This document shows, one piece after another, positions 9,007 through 18,200 of a DNA stretch of 64,000 nt. Origin of the DNA: Oscillospiraceae bacterium (GTDB lineage Bacteria; Bacillota; Clostridia; Oscillospirales; Oscillospiraceae); NCBI GenBank assembly GCA_009785345.1, contig WQWL01000001.1, forward strand, positions 62,001 through 126,000, written 5' to 3'. A model generated the notes under the pieces. It saw only the letters and a list, made by a program, of their open reading frames with translations, did no database searches and had not been told where the DNA came from. A program made the position numbers and the translations under genes. The first letter of the stretch is position 1; every line of letters begins with the position of its first letter.

Positions 9007-9852
9007 ATGTCAAAGAAACCATATTGGTTGCGCGTCCCCTATACAAGCAGTAGTAATATTGCACTTACAACAGAACTGTTAGAAAAACTAGGACTAAATA
9101 CAGTATGTGATGAAGCAAACTGTCCGAATCGAGCTGAGTGTTTTTCGAATAAGACCGCAACTTTTATGATACTCGGAAAACACTGTACCCGTAAGTGCAC
9201 ATTCTGTAATGTTACCCACGGCACTCCATCCACTGTTGATGAACATGAACCGATAAGAGTTGCAAACGCGATTAAAATGTTAGAACTAAAACATGTTGTA
9301 ATCACATCCGTTACAAGAGATGATTTATCAGATGAAGGAGCAAATCAATTTGCAAATGTTACAAATAATATACGTGAATTAACATCAGATGTTACCATTG
9401 AATTACTCATACCAGATTTATCCGTAACTAATATTAAGACAATAACTAACACGATACCGAATATTATCGGTCACAATATTGAAACTGTAGAATCATTATA
9501 CAGGCATGTTCGTCCAGAAGCTGTGTACAGGCGTTCACTTAATGTTCTTTCAAATATCAAGCAACTCAATTCAGAAATTTTCACAAAATCAGGTATGATG
9601 TTAGGACTAGGAGAAACACATGATGAAGTTCTAAAAACATTTGATGAACTCTTGAGTGTTGGGTGTGATTTTTTGACAATTGGACAGTATCTCTCACCAA
9701 GTAAAATCCATTATCCTGTTGTTGAATATATAACACCTGATAAATTTGATAACTTTGCTAATATTGCAAGAAAAAAGGGCTTCCGCTATGTAGCGTCAGC
9801 CCCTTTAGTACGTAGTTCATATAAAGCGCATGAATTTGCAAATAATAGTTAA
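9007..9852 (+). CDS. lipA: Lipoyl synthase (radical SAM)
   Basis: 281 residues from the ATG at 9007, preceded by GGAG at good spacing; an in-frame ATG at 8971 would overlap lplA. It inserts two sulfurs into octanoyl groups on carrier domains. The auxiliary cluster cysteines are C34, C39 and C45, the radical-SAM motif is CTRKCTFC (C60, C64, C67), and the C-terminal RSSY motif is present. With lplA it forms a plus-strand island within minus-strand core genes. The target, a glycine cleavage or dehydrogenase complex, is not in the window. Confidence 0.94.
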   Translation: MSKKPYWLRVPYTSSSNIALTTELLEKLGLNTVCDEANCPNRAECFSNKTATFMILGKHCTRKCTFCNVTHGTPSTVDEHEPIRVANAIKMLELKHVVITSVTRDDLSDEGANQFANVTNNIRELTSDVTIELLIPDLSVTNIKTITNTIPNIIGHNIETVESLYRHVRPEAVYRRSLNVLSNIKQLNSEIFTKSGMMLGLGETHDEVLKTFDELLSVGCDFLTIGQYLSPSKIHYPVVEYITPDKFDNFANIARKKGFRYVASAPLVRSSYKAHEFANNS

Positions 9853-9859
9853 CAAACTT

Positions 9860-12187
9860 TTATTCAGCTGTTACATCAGGTTCTTCAACTATTTCTGCTA
9901 CTTCTTCTGCAACCTCAACTTCCTCTTCTTCCATTGGGGGAGGTGCATCTGTGTCATATAATATCACTGGTGCGCCGTCATCATGTTCAACTTCATCAAC
10001 TTCTACATCATCAAGAGGTTGTGAGTCAGGTTCAATTAGAGCTCTAATGCTTAGTGATACTTTTTTACGATCAGTATCTATTTCAGTAATTTTTACATCA
10101 ACTTCCTGACCATCTGATAATACTTCAGAAGGTAAACCAATTCTGCGATCAGTAATTTGCGAAATATGAATGAGTCCATCAACTCCCGGGAATATTTCTG
10201 CAAATGCACCAAATGGCATCATTTTGACGATTTTAACGTTAACCACATCACCAACAGCACATTGAGTTGTAAACTTCGTCCAAGGATTATCTTCGCTCTT
10301 TTTGTATCCAAGGGAAATTTTTCTTGTTTCTTTATCAAATGATAATACGTATACAGAAACTTCATCACCAACTGACATAACTTCTGATGGTTGCTTAATA
10401 CGAGTCCAGCTAAGTTCAGAAATATGAATCATTCCATCAACACCACCGATGTCAACGAACACACCATATGTTGTCATAGACTTAACAACACCTTCGTATT
10501 GCTTACCAACTTCAATATCATTCCAAACTTGTTCGGCTTTTTCACGACGCTCATCTCTTTGAACTTCACGAATTGACCCAACAACGCGACGTCTGGATTG
10601 ATTTACTTCTGTAATACGTAAGTTAACTTGCTTCTTTAGCAGTTCTGACATTGGCGCAGATTTTGGTAGTCCGGTTTGTGACGCAGGAACAAATACGCGT
10701 ACGCCTTTAACATTAACAACAATGCCGCCTTTGTTTTCTTCAGCAACTACACCAGTAACCGTTGTTTTATTTTCTTTCGCAGCTTCAACGATATCCCAGT
10801 TTTTAATTGCATCAAGACGTTTCTTAGAAAGCATTATCATTCCTTCAACATCATTAACACGCATAACAAACGACTCTATTGTATCTCCAACTTTGATGAT
10901 ATCATCAATATTAGTATTTTCTTCATCAAAAAATTCAGTAATCGGAATGTATCCTGATTGCTTTGCACCTAAGTCGACAGCAACCTCTGTAGAAGTGATT
11001 GAAGTAATTATACCAGTTACTTTTTCACCTGTGCGTAATGTTTTAATGGATTTCTCCAACATTTCTTCAAATGACTCTGAATCATCACCTTCAGCTTCTG
11101 TTGCACTGTCTGTAGATTCACTAACATCCGCATCTTCAGTAGTAACCTCTGGAACAGCTGTCTCTTCAACAACCTCGTCAGCAATTATTTCTTCAGCAAC
11201 AACTTCATCAGTTGTATCATTAACTTCTTCCACAACTGCTGTCTCTACTGCTTCGGATACTTCAGTAGTTTCTACTTGTTTTTCTTCCGGTTCGGGCAGA
11301 GTTTCATTAACTTCTTGCTCTACTTGAATACCGTCCATGTTTGTTTCTTCTTTCATCTTCCGAGTGACCTCCTTAATGATAAACGCCGGTGTCGAAGCGC
11401 CTGCAGTTATACCGACAACTTCTGATTGCTTAACACATGCATAATTAATATCGTCCGCATTTTGAATAAATAATACATTTGAACAATATTGCTTACAGAT
11501 GTCGGATAGTTTGAGACTGTTAGAACTATTGCGGTCACCTATAACTATCATGGTATCGGCAACCTTTGCTATTTCTTCAGACTCTTGCTGGCGTTTAAGC
11601 GTAGCGTTGCATATTGTATCAAATATTCTTTGATTTGTACACACTTTTTTTATTATTTCACAACAAGCTTTAAATACTGATTCCTTACTCGTTGTTTGAA
11701 AAACGAATGACAAGGGTTTTATGGCATTATCCTCGTTACTTAACCATGCATTTAATTCTTCAAAAGCTTCGAATATAATATGATTACTACACCATCCTGA
11801 TATTGCCTCAATTTCCGGATGTTGACGTTGTCCAATTATTATAACAAGACGTTTTTCATTGGATTCATTATGAACTATATCATGTATTCTCTTTACGTCG
11901 GGGCAAGTTGCATCAACAATATTTGCATTGCGTGCAACAAGAGCTTGATATTCTGCTTCTCCTGCTCCATGTGACCGTATTACAACAGTCATATTCTCTG
12001 CTATTTTGTTAACATCAGAAATTACTTGAACTCCATTATTCTCTAGTTCACGTATAACATGGTCGTTGTGTATGATTGGTCCCAACGTAACACACCCGTT
12101 ACACTTTTCAGCAGTTTCTTTACACAAAGACACTGCTCTATTAACCCCATAACAAAAACCAGCAGACTTTGCAACAATAACTTCCAT
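9860..12187 (-). CDS. ispH: HMBPP reductase fused to ribosomal protein S1 (IspH-S1)
   Basis: 775 residues. Residues 1-280 are IspH, the iron-sulfur enzyme making IPP and DMAPP; the cluster cysteines C12, C95 and C193 and the HPE motif (123-125) are conserved. Residues 281-372 are a very acidic linker rich in E, V and T. From about 385 there are four S1 RNA-binding domains (for example VGDVVNVKIVKMMPFGAF), then an acidic tail. This fusion is known in Clostridia and reads through here with no stop or frameshift. It converges on lipA with only a 7-base gap. Confidence 0.95.
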   Translation of the reverse strand: MEVIVAKSAGFCYGVNRAVSLCKETAEKCNGCVTLGPIIHNDHVIRELENNGVQVISDVNKIAENMTVVIRSHGAGEAEYQALVARNANIVDATCPDVKRIHDIVHNESNEKRLVIIIGQRQHPEIEAISGWCSNHIIFEAFEELNAWLSNEDNAIKPLSFVFQTTSKESVFKACCEIIKKVCTNQRIFDTICNATLKRQQESEEIAKVADTMIVIGDRNSSNSLKLSDICKQYCSNVLFIQNADDINYACVKQSEVVGITAGASTPAFIIKEVTRKMKEETNMDGIQVEQEVNETLPEPEEKQVETTEVSEAVETAVVEEVNDTTDEVVAEEIIADEVVEETAVPEVTTEDADVSESTDSATEAEGDDSESFEEMLEKSIKTLRTGEKVTGIITSITSTEVAVDLGAKQSGYIPITEFFDEENTNIDDIIKVGDTIESFVMRVNDVEGMIMLSKKRLDAIKNWDIVEAAKENKTTVTGVVAEENKGGIVVNVKGVRVFVPASQTGLPKSAPMSELLKKQVNLRITEVNQSRRRVVGSIREVQRDERREKAEQVWNDIEVGKQYEGVVKSMTTYGVFVDIGGVDGMIHISELSWTRIKQPSEVMSVGDEVSVYVLSFDKETRKISLGYKKSEDNPWTKFTTQCAVGDVVNVKIVKMMPFGAFAEIFPGVDGLIHISQITDRRIGLPSEVLSDGQEVDVKITEIDTDRKKVSLSIRALIEPDSQPLDDVEVDEVEHDDGAPVILYDTDAPPPMEEEEVEVAEEVAEIVEEPDVTAE

Positions 12188-12286
12188 AATACTTCCTAAC
12201 TGGCATATTAAACACGCTATGCAGCAGGAATGAGTCGTGTATTACCATAATTTTTCATTCCATCAGCGCAACCAAGCTATATAAAT

Positions 12287-12889
12287 TTACTTATCTAAAC
12301 CCTGTATCTTACTCATTAACTCTTCTGATAATATTGCATAATCTTCAACGGTTCGCTTCTCTTTTTGCTTTTCGATTAAATATGGCTCACCAAATACAAC
12401 TTTTGTTTTCTTGAAGAAAGGCTTTTTTCTTGAAACAAAAACAGGAAGTATTGGGACACCTGCACGTTCAGCTAGCTTCACGGCACCACTTTTTGCTGCC
12501 TGTGAGTCAAATTCTGAGCTGCGAGTACCCTCAGGAAAAATAACAACTTTCTCACCATTCTTTAGATAGTTGAGCATTGATTTAAGTGAGTTTACATCAT
12601 TAATACTTCTATCAACAGGAATCATTCCCATTTTCCACATGAATGTAGAAACAAACGGAATTTTAAATATTTCAATTTTCGAAATAACATGAACATTTGT
12701 ATCAATACCGAAAGCAAGAGCAATCTGAAATGGATCAATCATAGCTGAGTGATTTGAGCAAATAAGCGCAGCACCATCAATTATATGCTCTTCTCCGATT
12801 ACCTGAAACGGTCTAAAGAAACGAATTATCGGACCGGCAATCCGATAACATCTTCTATAATATCTTATACATGCTTTTTTTGGCTTCAT
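12287..12889 (-). CDS. plsC: 1-acyl-sn-glycerol-3-phosphate acyltransferase
   Basis: 200 residues, typical of short PlsC proteins. It transfers an acyl chain to lysophosphatidic acid in membrane lipid synthesis. The catalytic HX4D motif is NHSAMID, and the FPEGTRS glycerol-phosphate binding motif is intact. It lies between cmk and ispH-rpsA, the order found in many Clostridia. AGGAGA precedes the ATG. Confidence 0.93.
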   Translation of the reverse strand: MKPKKACIRYYRRCYRIAGPIIRFFRPFQVIGEEHIIDGAALICSNHSAMIDPFQIALAFGIDTNVHVISKIEIFKIPFVSTFMWKMGMIPVDRSINDVNSLKSMLNYLKNGEKVVIFPEGTRSSEFDSQAAKSGAVKLAERAGVPILPVFVSRKKPFFKKTKVVFGEPYLIEKQKEKRTVEDYAILSEELMSKIQGLDK

Positions 12890-12954
12890 TTATAAAATCT
12901 CCTTCGCGCAGAATGACGTTGGTTTTTCATAGACTTTGACATTACCGCGAATGA

Positions 12955-13635
12955 TTAAGTACTCAATCCTGCGCTACTAATTAAATCACAAATTGCAATG
13001 AAACTTTCTTCAAAATTCAAATTAGTCGTATCCAATATAACTGCGTCATCAGCAGCCCTCAAAGGTGCCACATCACGCTCGGAATCATTTTTATCTCGAA
13101 TAATCATATCAGCTCTGACATCCTCAAAAGTTGTATCAACACCTCTTGCAACTAATTCCAAATATCTGCGATTTGCCCTGGCATCAACATCAGCAGTTAT
13201 AAAAATCTTCAAATCAGCATCAGGTAAAACAACCGTACCAATATCACGACCATCCATAAGAACATTATATTTGACAGCCATCTCACGTTGCATAGATAGA
13301 AGAAAATCTCTAACTTCAGGTATTGCAGAAACATCTGACGCATAATTTGAAATCTCAGGAGCTCTTATTGCATCAGTAACATCCTCACCACACATAACCA
13401 TTCGCTGAATACCGGAATCATCATACATCATTTCTATAACTATTTGAGGTAAAAGAGCACAAACATCTTCTTTATCTTTTGACGTAATATTATTTCTAAA
13501 CGCAAATAACCCAACACAACGATAAAGTGCACCGGTATCTACATAAAAAAACCCAAAATGCTCCGCAGTCTTCTTAGCAAGAGTACTCTTCCCCGCCCCC
13601 GCAGGTCCATCTAAAGCAACGCTGATATTTTTCAT
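12955..13635 (-). CDS. cmk: Cytidylate kinase
   Basis: 226 residues, family length. It phosphorylates CMP and dCMP. The P-loop GPAGAGKST (residues 10-18), DTGALYR, the DGRDIGTVV segment and the C-terminal DTTNL are all present. The perfect 14-base palindrome TACATAATTATGTA at 13661-13674 lies 25 bases upstream and may be an operator. plsC follows downstream. Confidence 0.95.
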   Translation of the reverse strand: MKNISVALDGPAGAGKSTLAKKTAEHFGFFYVDTGALYRCVGLFAFRNNITSKDKEDVCALLPQIVIEMMYDDSGIQRMVMCGEDVTDAIRAPEISNYASDVSAIPEVRDFLLSMQREMAVKYNVLMDGRDIGTVVLPDADLKIFITADVDARANRRYLELVARGVDTTFEDVRADMIIRDKNDSERDVAPLRAADDAVILDTTNLNFEESFIAICDLISSAGLST

Positions 13636-13713
13636 TTAACAATTCTTCTTTCAATGTCTGTACATAATTATGTATATATTTCGCACGCAATACATTCCAG
13701 ATTCAACGCATTA

Positions 13714-13738
13714 AGGAACTTATTTCTGGACAGTTCCT
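13714..13738. repeat. Short inverted repeat resembling MITE termini, at the rluB stop
   Basis: AGGAACT (13714-13720) and AGTTCCT (13732-13738) form an inverted pair. Read on the minus strand the sequence is very close to the end of the larger element at 49777-49936. It supplies the rluB stop codon. Confidence 0.55.
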
Positions 13739-14436
13739 AAGGCTAAAATTTCTTCATCTGACAAATAACGCCACGAACCTAGCTTCAAATCTCCGAGTTT
13801 AAGTGTACCAACAGAAATGCGCTTCAGCGTCTTAACAGCCACCCCGCATGCGGTACACATTTTACGAATCTGTCTATTTCGTCCCTCTGCAATCGTAATC
13901 TTTAAAACGCCACCATCATTGCTTCTTTTAAGTAAATCAACATGAACCGCATAAACAGTATAAGAATCAATCACAAGAGGCTCTCGCATCAGCTCAATAG
14001 CATTATCAACATCACCACGAATATTAGCAAGATACGTCTTTTGTAAATTGAATGACGGATGCATAACCCGATTTGCAAACTCACCATCATTTGTGAAAAT
14101 GAGCAAACCTTCAGTATCCAAATCAAGCCTACCAACAGGATAGACCTTCATGCCCACATCAGAAACAAGCTCCATTACAGTCTTTCTACCAAACTCATCA
14201 CTAACTGTCGTTAAAAAACCGGATGGCTTGTTTAACACAATGTAAACATGCTTGTCTCTCTCTTCTAATGGTACGCCATCTACAGTAATAATATCTTGAC
14301 CGGGTGTTGCACTTTGCCCAAGCATTGCTGTAATACCATTAATTGCCACCTTGCCATCAAGTATCATCTGTTCAGCCTTTCGGCGCGATGCAATACCATG
14401 TGCAGATAATATTTTTTGAAGCCGTTCTTTTTCCAA
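13720..14436 (-). CDS. rluB: 23S rRNA pseudouridine synthase, RluB/RsuA family
   Basis: 238 residues from a TTG at 14436, which gives the usual start MEKERLQKILSAHGIASRR and has GAGGA at good spacing inside the end of ytfJ. Longer in-frame starts overlap ytfJ. An S4 RNA-binding domain (about 1-60) is followed by the synthase domain, with the catalytic aspartate in GRLDLDTEGLL. The last codons and stop coincide with a sequence like the terminal repeat of the 160-bp MITE-like element at 49777, so the C-terminus may be remodelled. Confidence 0.9.
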   Translation of the reverse strand: MEKERLQKILSAHGIASRRKAEQMILDGKVAINGITAMLGQSATPGQDIITVDGVPLEERDKHVYIVLNKPSGFLTTVSDEFGRKTVMELVSDVGMKVYPVGRLDLDTEGLLIFTNDGEFANRVMHPSFNLQKTYLANIRGDVDNAIELMREPLVIDSYTVYAVHVDLLKRSNDGGVLKITIAEGRNRQIRKMCTACGVAVKTLKRISVGTLKLGDLKLGSWRYLSDEEILALGTVQK

Positions 14437-14437
14437 T

Positions 14438-14836
14438 CTATTCGGCTTCCTCATCCTTAGTATGTCCCATAAACTCATTAAACTTATCAATAACAGTAGG
14501 AACAGCGTCGATAACTTTGTCTACAGTCGTTAGAGCAGTTGGAGTCACATGCATTATGTCAACCTTGCCATTTTTTGAAATAATGAACGCAATAGGCGTT
14601 ACATTTACACCGGCACCTGTTCCTCCCCCAAAGCCGCTTTTGTCAGACTTTTGAGTAAAATCACTACCACCACCAACAAAACCGAAACTTACTTTTGAGA
14701 CAGGAATTAATGTTGTACCATCTTCAGTTGTGATTGGCTCACCAACAATCGTGTTAGCGTCAATCATTTCTCTCATTTTTTGCATTGTCGTGCTCATTAA
14801 ATCGCTAATTGGTAAATTATCATTATTTTTATCCAT
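14438..14836 (-). CDS. ytfJ: GerW-family sporulation protein YtfJ
   Basis: 132 residues from an ATG at 14836 with GGAGG eight bases upstream; longer in-frame starts lie inside the neighbouring gene. The GerW/YtfJ core is clear: TIVGEPITTEDGTTLIPVS, VSFGFVGGGSDF and the glycine-rich FGGGTGAGVNV. B. subtilis YtfJ is a spore protein needed for lysozyme-independent germination responses. It overlaps DUF2953 by 8 bases. The gene points to a spore-forming ancestry. Confidence 0.88.
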   Translation of the reverse strand: MDKNNDNLPISDLMSTTMQKMREMIDANTIVGEPITTEDGTTLIPVSKVSFGFVGGGSDFTQKSDKSGFGGGTGAGVNVTPIAFIISKNGKVDIMHVTPTALTTVDKVIDAVPTVIDKFNEFMGHTKDEEAE

Positions 14837-15557
14837 TATCTTTGCCTCCATCCTTTCGTACCTCATCGTTATCAACTTCTTTACTGGCATTAACTTTGTC
14901 AACATTTGTTTGCACTTCTTCTGTTTCTTCTGTTTTCGGATTCTTTTTGAATGCAGAAAAAAGAAAAGGTATAAGTGCAAGTGCTATGTAAATTACTTCC
15001 CAAACCGCAATTGTAATGTTCAGTTTTGCATATATTTTTTGGTTTGAAGATGTAAAATCAGCCGAAGCTCTTAAATCAAGGCGTTTAATTTTAAAATTAC
15101 GCTTTATTATTGGAGTAATGGTTTCAAAAGCAGAACAAACTGCTCCAAATTGTTTTGCTGTGTTTGCAGCATCATCGCCAGCTGCAATATAGTACAGCGT
15201 TAGTTGTTTAATCAGTAGTTTGCGCCTTAATCTGTCTAGAACAGTTCTAACAGTTTTTAGGGTTTCCAAAACTTCCCTCAAGCTACCGGGCTTTAGTACG
15301 GAAAAGTCTATATTTTTTTTCTTCTTTTTCTTTCTCTTAGGCTTCTTTTTCTTCTTTCTTCTTACATTTTCTTTACCAAGAATCTGGAACTTTAGAAATA
15401 CAACTTTTGCCCATAACTTAATGCCTGCATCACTATATTCGATAATCGCACCAAATCTTAAAAATGCTACTAATAAAAAAACTACTAGAATGAGAGGCAA
15501 TAGTATTATTGCCAGAACTGCTATGATAATAGCTCGTGCTAACATGCTTATGCCCAT
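14829..15557 (-). CDS. DUF2953 membrane protein
   Basis: 242 residues of unknown function. An N-terminal membrane helix (about 8-32) is followed by a run of lysines and arginines (about 66-82), a soluble middle and a second hydrophobic segment near 195-212. This matches the clostridial DUF2953 family, usually found between scpB and ytfJ as here, and so probably linked to sporulation. The ATG at 15557 has AGGA too close; an ATG four codons later has better spacing and may be the true start. Confidence 0.75.
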   Translation of the reverse strand: MGISMLARAIIIAVLAIILLPLILVVFLLVAFLRFGAIIEYSDAGIKLWAKVVFLKFQILGKENVRRKKKKKPKRKKKKKKNIDFSVLKPGSLREVLETLKTVRTVLDRLRRKLLIKQLTLYYIAAGDDAANTAKQFGAVCSAFETITPIIKRNFKIKRLDLRASADFTSSNQKIYAKLNITIAVWEVIYIALALIPFLFSAFKKNPKTEETEEVQTNVDKVNASKEVDNDEVRKDGGKDNG

Positions 15558-15653
15558 TCCTCATATTCAATAGTAGTAGTTTTTATAGCCCCTCTCCAAG
15601 GGCAAATATGCTACACTACGCTTGACAGTTGATAGTCAAGGTCCTTCACAATT

Positions 15654-16415
15654 TTAGAATTCTGCAATAGTTTCTTCTGCGTCAACTTCTACAAAATCAG
15701 AGGTTTCAGACATAATATTAGATTTCTCCGGTTCCTCTGCATTATCTACAGCAACTTCCGCTACAACATTGTCACTATCAATAGGTAAAATTTCATCTTC
15801 AGTTAAGTTTTCTGCAAACTCAGCATTACGTGCCTTTAGCTCTTCGATAGCGTTTTGAATGCCTTCTCTCTCATCACCCCCAGCCTCAACTGTTGGCAAA
15901 TCCGGAAGCTCTCTCAATGACTCAAGTCCAAATGTTCTAAGGAAATTATGTGTTGTTTTAAAAAGCATCGGACGACCAGGAGCGGCCAGCCTACCACAAG
16001 CTTCTATAAGACCACGTTCCTGTAATATTCCAACTGTGTACGCACTATCTACACCTCTAATTTGCTCAATATATGCTTTAGTAACAGGACCAAAGTATGC
16101 AATTATTGATAACACTTCCAAAGCAGGCGGTGATAGCTGTGGAGGCTTTCTTGTTTCTAAAGCTCTTCTAATGTAATCGGCATACTCAGGCGAAGAGCAC
16201 AATTGCAATGTATCTTCAAGCCTGACAAGTCTTATACCACGGCGCACAAAACTATAATTGTCACGCAATCTATCTCCGGCGTGCTCTATTTCATTAACTG
16301 CAACACCAAGTACATCCGCGATTCGTGATATTTTAACCGGCTCACCGGATACGAATAAAATCGCTTCTATTGCAGACTCTATTTCATTATTGTCCATATT
16401 TTCAAGACTCATCAT
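15654..16415 (-). CDS. scpB: Segregation and condensation protein B
   Basis: 253 residues. Two winged-helix domains occupy about 1-180, with AIEAILFVSGEPV at the start and the conserved RRALETRKPPQLSPPALE and ITRGVDSAYTV-like region in the middle. The last 70 residues are acidic and poorly conserved. ScpB joins ScpA and Smc in the bacterial condensin that organises the chromosome. The gap to scpA holds the third copy of the leader element described at 16416-16527. Confidence 0.92.
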   Translation of the reverse strand: MMSLENMDNNEIESAIEAILFVSGEPVKISRIADVLGVAVNEIEHAGDRLRDNYSFVRRGIRLVRLEDTLQLCSSPEYADYIRRALETRKPPQLSPPALEVLSIIAYFGPVTKAYIEQIRGVDSAYTVGILQERGLIEACGRLAAPGRPMLFKTTHNFLRTFGLESLRELPDLPTVEAGGDEREGIQNAIEELKARNAEFAENLTEDEILPIDSDNVVAEVAVDNAEEPEKSNIMSETSDFVEVDAEETIAEF

Positions 16416-16527
16416 TATAATGATTATTCCTTCGTGATACTTTAGTCACAAAACAACCAAGATTAAGGGATGGTCATTTCGCGCATTAATTTGCGGTTTT
16501 CCGCAGAGAGAGCAAATTGGCACATTC
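16416..16527 (-). ncRNA. Structured leader element, copy 3 (before scpB)
   Basis: Minus-strand sequence closely matching the leaders of pilT and pilM. It has GAATGTGCC, a perfect AATTTGC/GCAAATT helix, the loop ending AAAACCGC, then GAAATGACC, a weak GGTTGT partner followed by TTTTGTG, and AAGGAATAATCATTATA before the ATG. The upstream TTCAAAC hairpin of the other copies is absent because scpA ends there. No known RNA family is recognised. Confidence 0.65.
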
Positions 16528-16533
16528 AAACTT

Positions 16534-17331
16534 TTATTCCTCAACTGAAGTATCTAGTGTGCTGGTTGGTGTTACAGGGTTACTCGTTACGTATACGACT
16601 TTCAAATCCTCCGGAGTCCCCGTCACATTTGTATTACCAATTTTACAAAGTTCTAAAATCGCCACAAACGTAGCAATCAACTCGGTTCGACTTTCACATT
16701 CCCGGAAGAGCTTTTTTATTGAAACTTCCTTTTCACGTTTTAATCTATTTAGAACATGATCAATTTTCACGGATATAGAATAAACTTCCGGACTAGGGTA
16801 GACCATTTCTCTTTTATTTATACTATTTATTCGTAAACTTTCTTTACCGATTATATTAAACATTGCCTCAAGCAATTGGTCACTAATATGAACGTACTCA
16901 TATCCTTTATCCGGAGGTAAATATTCAGGTGGACCTGCCATCATCAAACCATCGCGAGTATACATTCCACCAAGTGTTTGTGCTATTTCCTTTATCTGAA
17001 CATATACATCTCCTCGACGCAATTCTTCAAGAGATGAAATTAGTTGCTCAAGTTCAGATACCTCTTCACCGCCGGACAGGAGCATCTTGGTTTTTATATA
17101 TGTAAGATGTGAAGCCATTGCAACAAATTCACTTGCGATATCAAGATTCAGCTCTGCCATTTCATCAAGATAGGCTAAATATTGCTCAAGAATAAGAGAA
17201 ACACTAATATCTCTAATCTCTACTTTATCTCTACGAAGTAGCTGAAGTATTAGCGTCAGTGGACCTTCAAAATCAGTCATGTCCTCTTTTTCTTTTACAA
17301 TTCCCTCTAGTTTGAATACAGGTGTTTCCAA
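16534..17331 (-). CDS. scpA: Segregation and condensation protein A
   Basis: 265 residues from a TTG start preceded by AAGGAG. The kleisin of the Smc-ScpAB complex: the N-terminal block has DFEGPLTLILQLL and then LDIASEFVAMASHL. The C-terminal winged helix carries the REMVYPSPEVYSI region and ends with a short extension rich in T and S. It is the first gene of the scpA-scpB pair, separated from scpB by the structured leader. Confidence 0.92.
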   Translation of the reverse strand: METPVFKLEGIVKEKEDMTDFEGPLTLILQLLRRDKVEIRDISVSLILEQYLAYLDEMAELNLDIASEFVAMASHLTYIKTKMLLSGGEEVSELEQLISSLEELRRGDVYVQIKEIAQTLGGMYTRDGLMMAGPPEYLPPDKGYEYVHISDQLLEAMFNIIGKESLRINSINKREMVYPSPEVYSISVKIDHVLNRLKREKEVSIKKLFRECESRTELIATFVAILELCKIGNTNVTGTPEDLKVVYVTSNPVTPTSTLDTSVEE

Positions 17332-17383
17332 TGTATATACTCCTTAACGCCTAAAAATCACACTTTGTGTAACATCACTTTCG

Positions 17384-18109
17384 TTAATTCACAAGTGTGT
17401 ACGCAAAAGTATATAAAAAGTTTAAACTATTGTCTATAGCCGAGGCCAAAGGCCAGATTGTTACGCCTAATATATCAATATTTAGAAGAAATCTAGTACC
17501 CATAATTACCAATAGAAATATCATGCCAAAACGTTCATAACGCATTAATTTGTAATATGCTCCTTCCGGTAGAAGCGAAAAGAGTACTTTTGAACCATCC
17601 AGTGGTGGAATCGGTAACATATTAAATACTGCAAGTGCAATACTTAAGATTATCATTGTTCGTATGACTGAAAATATTGTAAATCCGGTTGAACTCGCGA
17701 CAAGTGCCATACCTGTTGTAACATCATAGGATACACCAAGTGGCGAGGCAACTAGTCCAAGAATAAACCAAACAACTACCGCGAGTAAAATATTTGATAC
17801 CGGTCCCGCTAACGCAGTTAGCGCCATGCCCCACTTTGGATGTTTGAAATTATGCATATTTACCGGTACAGGTTTCGCCCATCCAAATCCTATTACCAGC
17901 ATCATTAAAAGACCAACAGGGTCAATATGTTTTATTGGGTTTAAAGTAAGTCTTCCTAAATTCTTCGCAGTATTATCTCCAAGCTTATATGCTACGTAAC
18001 CATGTGCTAATTCGTGAATTGTTATACATAATAATGCAGGAATCATTCTCATGATCATTACATTAAAAATATTTCCAAAGTTCCCAAAATCTCTGAATAA
18101 TCCTTCCAA
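17384..18109 (-). CDS. Site-2-protease-family membrane metalloprotease (M50)
   Basis: 241 residues, with about six membrane helices. The zinc motif HELAHG is in the first helix and the third ligand lies in NMLPIPPLDGSKV, the two hallmarks of family M50. It lacks the PDZ domain of RseP and resembles the short YwhC group that precedes scpA in Firmicutes. The substrate is unknown. The TTG start is preceded by GGAG at nine bases. Confidence 0.88.
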   Translation of the reverse strand: MEGLFRDFGNFGNIFNVMIMRMIPALLCITIHELAHGYVAYKLGDNTAKNLGRLTLNPIKHIDPVGLLMMLVIGFGWAKPVPVNMHNFKHPKWGMALTALAGPVSNILLAVVVWFILGLVASPLGVSYDVTTGMALVASSTGFTIFSVIRTMIILSIALAVFNMLPIPPLDGSKVLFSLLPEGAYYKLMRYERFGMIFLLVIMGTRFLLNIDILGVTIWPLASAIDNSLNFLYTFAYTLVN

Positions 18110-18200
18110 ATACCGGCGCTCCGTTCATATTATGAATTCAATTGCTTTTAGCATGTTCATTTTACTGTCATCGCGGCTACCGGACCGCAATCATGTGTAA

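Noticed and set aside
10722-11327. 201-residue open frame on the plus strand inside the IspH-S1 gene
   Set aside because: It is S/T/V-rich low-complexity antisense of the acidic linker, has no ribosome site, and the minus-strand frame is certain.
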